Shown here: positions 62,816 to 64,000 of the stretch, one piece after another
Position numbering within the stretch: position 1 is the stretch's first letter
How the letters are laid out: each line of letters opens with the position of its first letter
From: Niebla homalea
Taxonomy: Eukaryota > Ascomycota > Lecanoromycetes > Lecanorales > Ramalinaceae
Direction: 5' to 3'
DNA length: 64,000 nucleotides
Assembly (NCBI GenBank): GCA_019925105.1
Contig: JAHGAU010000025.1
Span: 620,001 to 684,000, forward strand
Made by a program: the position numbers and the translations under genes
Notes under the pieces: generated by a model
What the model was told of the DNA's origin: nothing
Seen by the model: the letters and a program-made list of their open reading frames with translations, nothing else
Databases searched by the model: none

Positions 62816-64000
62816 ATTTTAATATTAAATTATTTATTTTAATTTTTAAAAATATTACGATAAATATTATAATTATGAAAAAAAGAAAAAAAAGATTGGG
62901 GAAAAAAAGTAAAAAACCCGACTCCTTTATTACTATTATTATTTTTACCTTTTCTTTATAAAATTAATAATATTTCGGTATTATAACGTTAATAATTTAA
63001 TCTTACGCGTTTAAATATTCTTTAAGATTTTAAGATTTATTTATTTAAATTAAAAAAAAAAAACGCGTATTATAAATATTAAATATTAAAAAAATAAAAT
63101 CCGTATAAGGATTAAAAAACGTAAAAAGTAACTTTATTAAAAAAAAATTTATCTTTATTAGCGTACGAAACGGGAGGTATATAAAAATTAAAAACGATTA
63201 AAGAAATACTTCTATTAAAATATATTTAAAACGAGATCCGTTAATAAAAGAAAAAAATATAAAAATAACAGTAAATATTTTAACGCCGATTCTCTATTTC
63301 CTTATCAGGACTTTAAAAAAATACCGAAAACATTATTAAAAAATAATAAAACCTTATTAAAAATAGGGAGGTTTTTAAAACAAGCCCCCGGAAGCCTTAT
63401 AAAGAGTTAAAATTAATATTTTTTAGAATTAAGATAACGTTAAAATAATTTAAAAAAATCGTCGGAAAAAGCCAAAGAAATCTTTTATAGATTCCGAGGA
63501 AGTACCGTAAGGTATTTAATAAGCCGCGAAAACACTTTTTTAATTATAATTATATTGTCGCTAAAAGTCCTATAGCGGTTAAACCCGGACTAATATAAAC
63601 GTTAAAGGACCCGGGCGATCGGTTCATAAGAATAAAAAAAGTAGATTTAAAAAGTAAAATTATAAAAATAAATAAAATAATAAGGTATCTAGATAATATC
63701 GTAATAAATCGAATAATTTATTAATCGACTAATTTAATAATTAAATAATTAAACCATTAAAAACGACGGGATCGAAGCCCTATATTAAAAGGCCGAAAGA
63801 TTATAAAGCCGGTATTATTAATATTTTTATAAAAATAGATTAAATAAAGGTTTAAATATAGCGAAATAAAAAGAAAAATTATAAAAACGACGTTTATTAT
63901 TTCCGCAATTAATATATTAATAAAATTTTAAATATTAATTAAAAGTATAAAAAATAAATAAATCTCTTTATATCTATTAAATAACTTAGGAAACGAAACG
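62816..64000. other. Continuation of LINE target and AT-rich end of window
   Basis: The first ~65 bp complete the ~180-bp tandem unit interrupted by the LINE. The rest is AT-rich, with a GC-richer patch at 63580-63625. No domain was recognised on either strand. Confidence 0.45.

Noticed and set aside
1..64000. Mitochondrial or organellar origin because of the extreme AT content
   Set aside because: LTR elements, LINEs and DNA transposons with target duplications, plus GC-rich unmutated islands, point to nuclear RIP-affected DNA.

Overview
This window looks like a gene-free, AT-rich repeat block from a filamentous ascomycete (Pezizomycotina). Almost everything recognisable is a transposon relic. 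The relics are full of TAA/TAG stops where Gln or Trp is expected, and catalytic Asp codons have become Asn. That C-to-T / G-to-A pattern is what repeat-induced point mutation (RIP) leaves behind. I found no intact host gene, no rRNA and no credible host tRNA. Long open frames occur mainly in low-complexity arrays or on the antisense strand of transposons.

Layout, left to right. 1-1.66 kb: end of a Ty3/gypsy chromovirus pol (integrase, chromodomain). 4.1-8.4 kb: two 3' ends of one Ty1/copia family in tandem. 9.06-10.22 kb: a 5'-truncated Tad1-type LINE with a 12-bp target duplication. 11.99-13.79 kb: a TIR-bounded repeat-rich element (A). About 14.6-17.8 kb, minus strand: a Plavaka-type transposase relic. 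18.5-28.4 kb: an unassigned coding relic and G-rich repeats, split by a full-length copia (copia 1, 20578-27182, TSD TAACT). 28.4-40.25 kb: a minus-strand copia complex (copia 3 and copia 4, head to tail around one LTR), interrupted by a second full-length copia (copia 2, 28677-34913, TSD ATGCC) and by TIR elements D, B and C. 41.1-44.3 kb: degenerate repeat modules. 46.54-47.56 kb: a GC-rich 1028-bp TRIM-like LTR element. 48.08-48.41 kb: a 330-bp palindrome-rich TIR element (E). About 49.9-53.4 kb, plus strand: a second Plavaka relic with a 414-bp un-mutated insertion. 56.2-57.0 kb: a ~180-bp degenerate tandem repeat that received a full-length Tad1-type LINE (56988-62802, 13-bp TSD).

The insertions can be partly ordered. 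Copia 3/4 was present before copia 2 and elements B, C and D. The Plavaka relic predates its 414-bp insert. The ~180-bp tandem repeat predates the LINE. Most layers were mutated by RIP. Four kinds of sequence look spared: the TRIM, the 414-bp insert, the G-rich minisatellites, and the first ~150 bp of the truncated LINE.

The best candidates for something undescribed are: (1) a family of elements with CCTTAGGGGG-type termini next to TA, each with its own private subterminal repeat; (2) the TRIM, whose LTR end carries a tRNA A-box with a B-box and T-run just inside; and (3) the 414-bp insert with three copies of a 16-bp GC-rich motif ending at its right edge. All calls come from reading the sequence by eye. 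Translations are conceptual and edges without target duplications are approximate.
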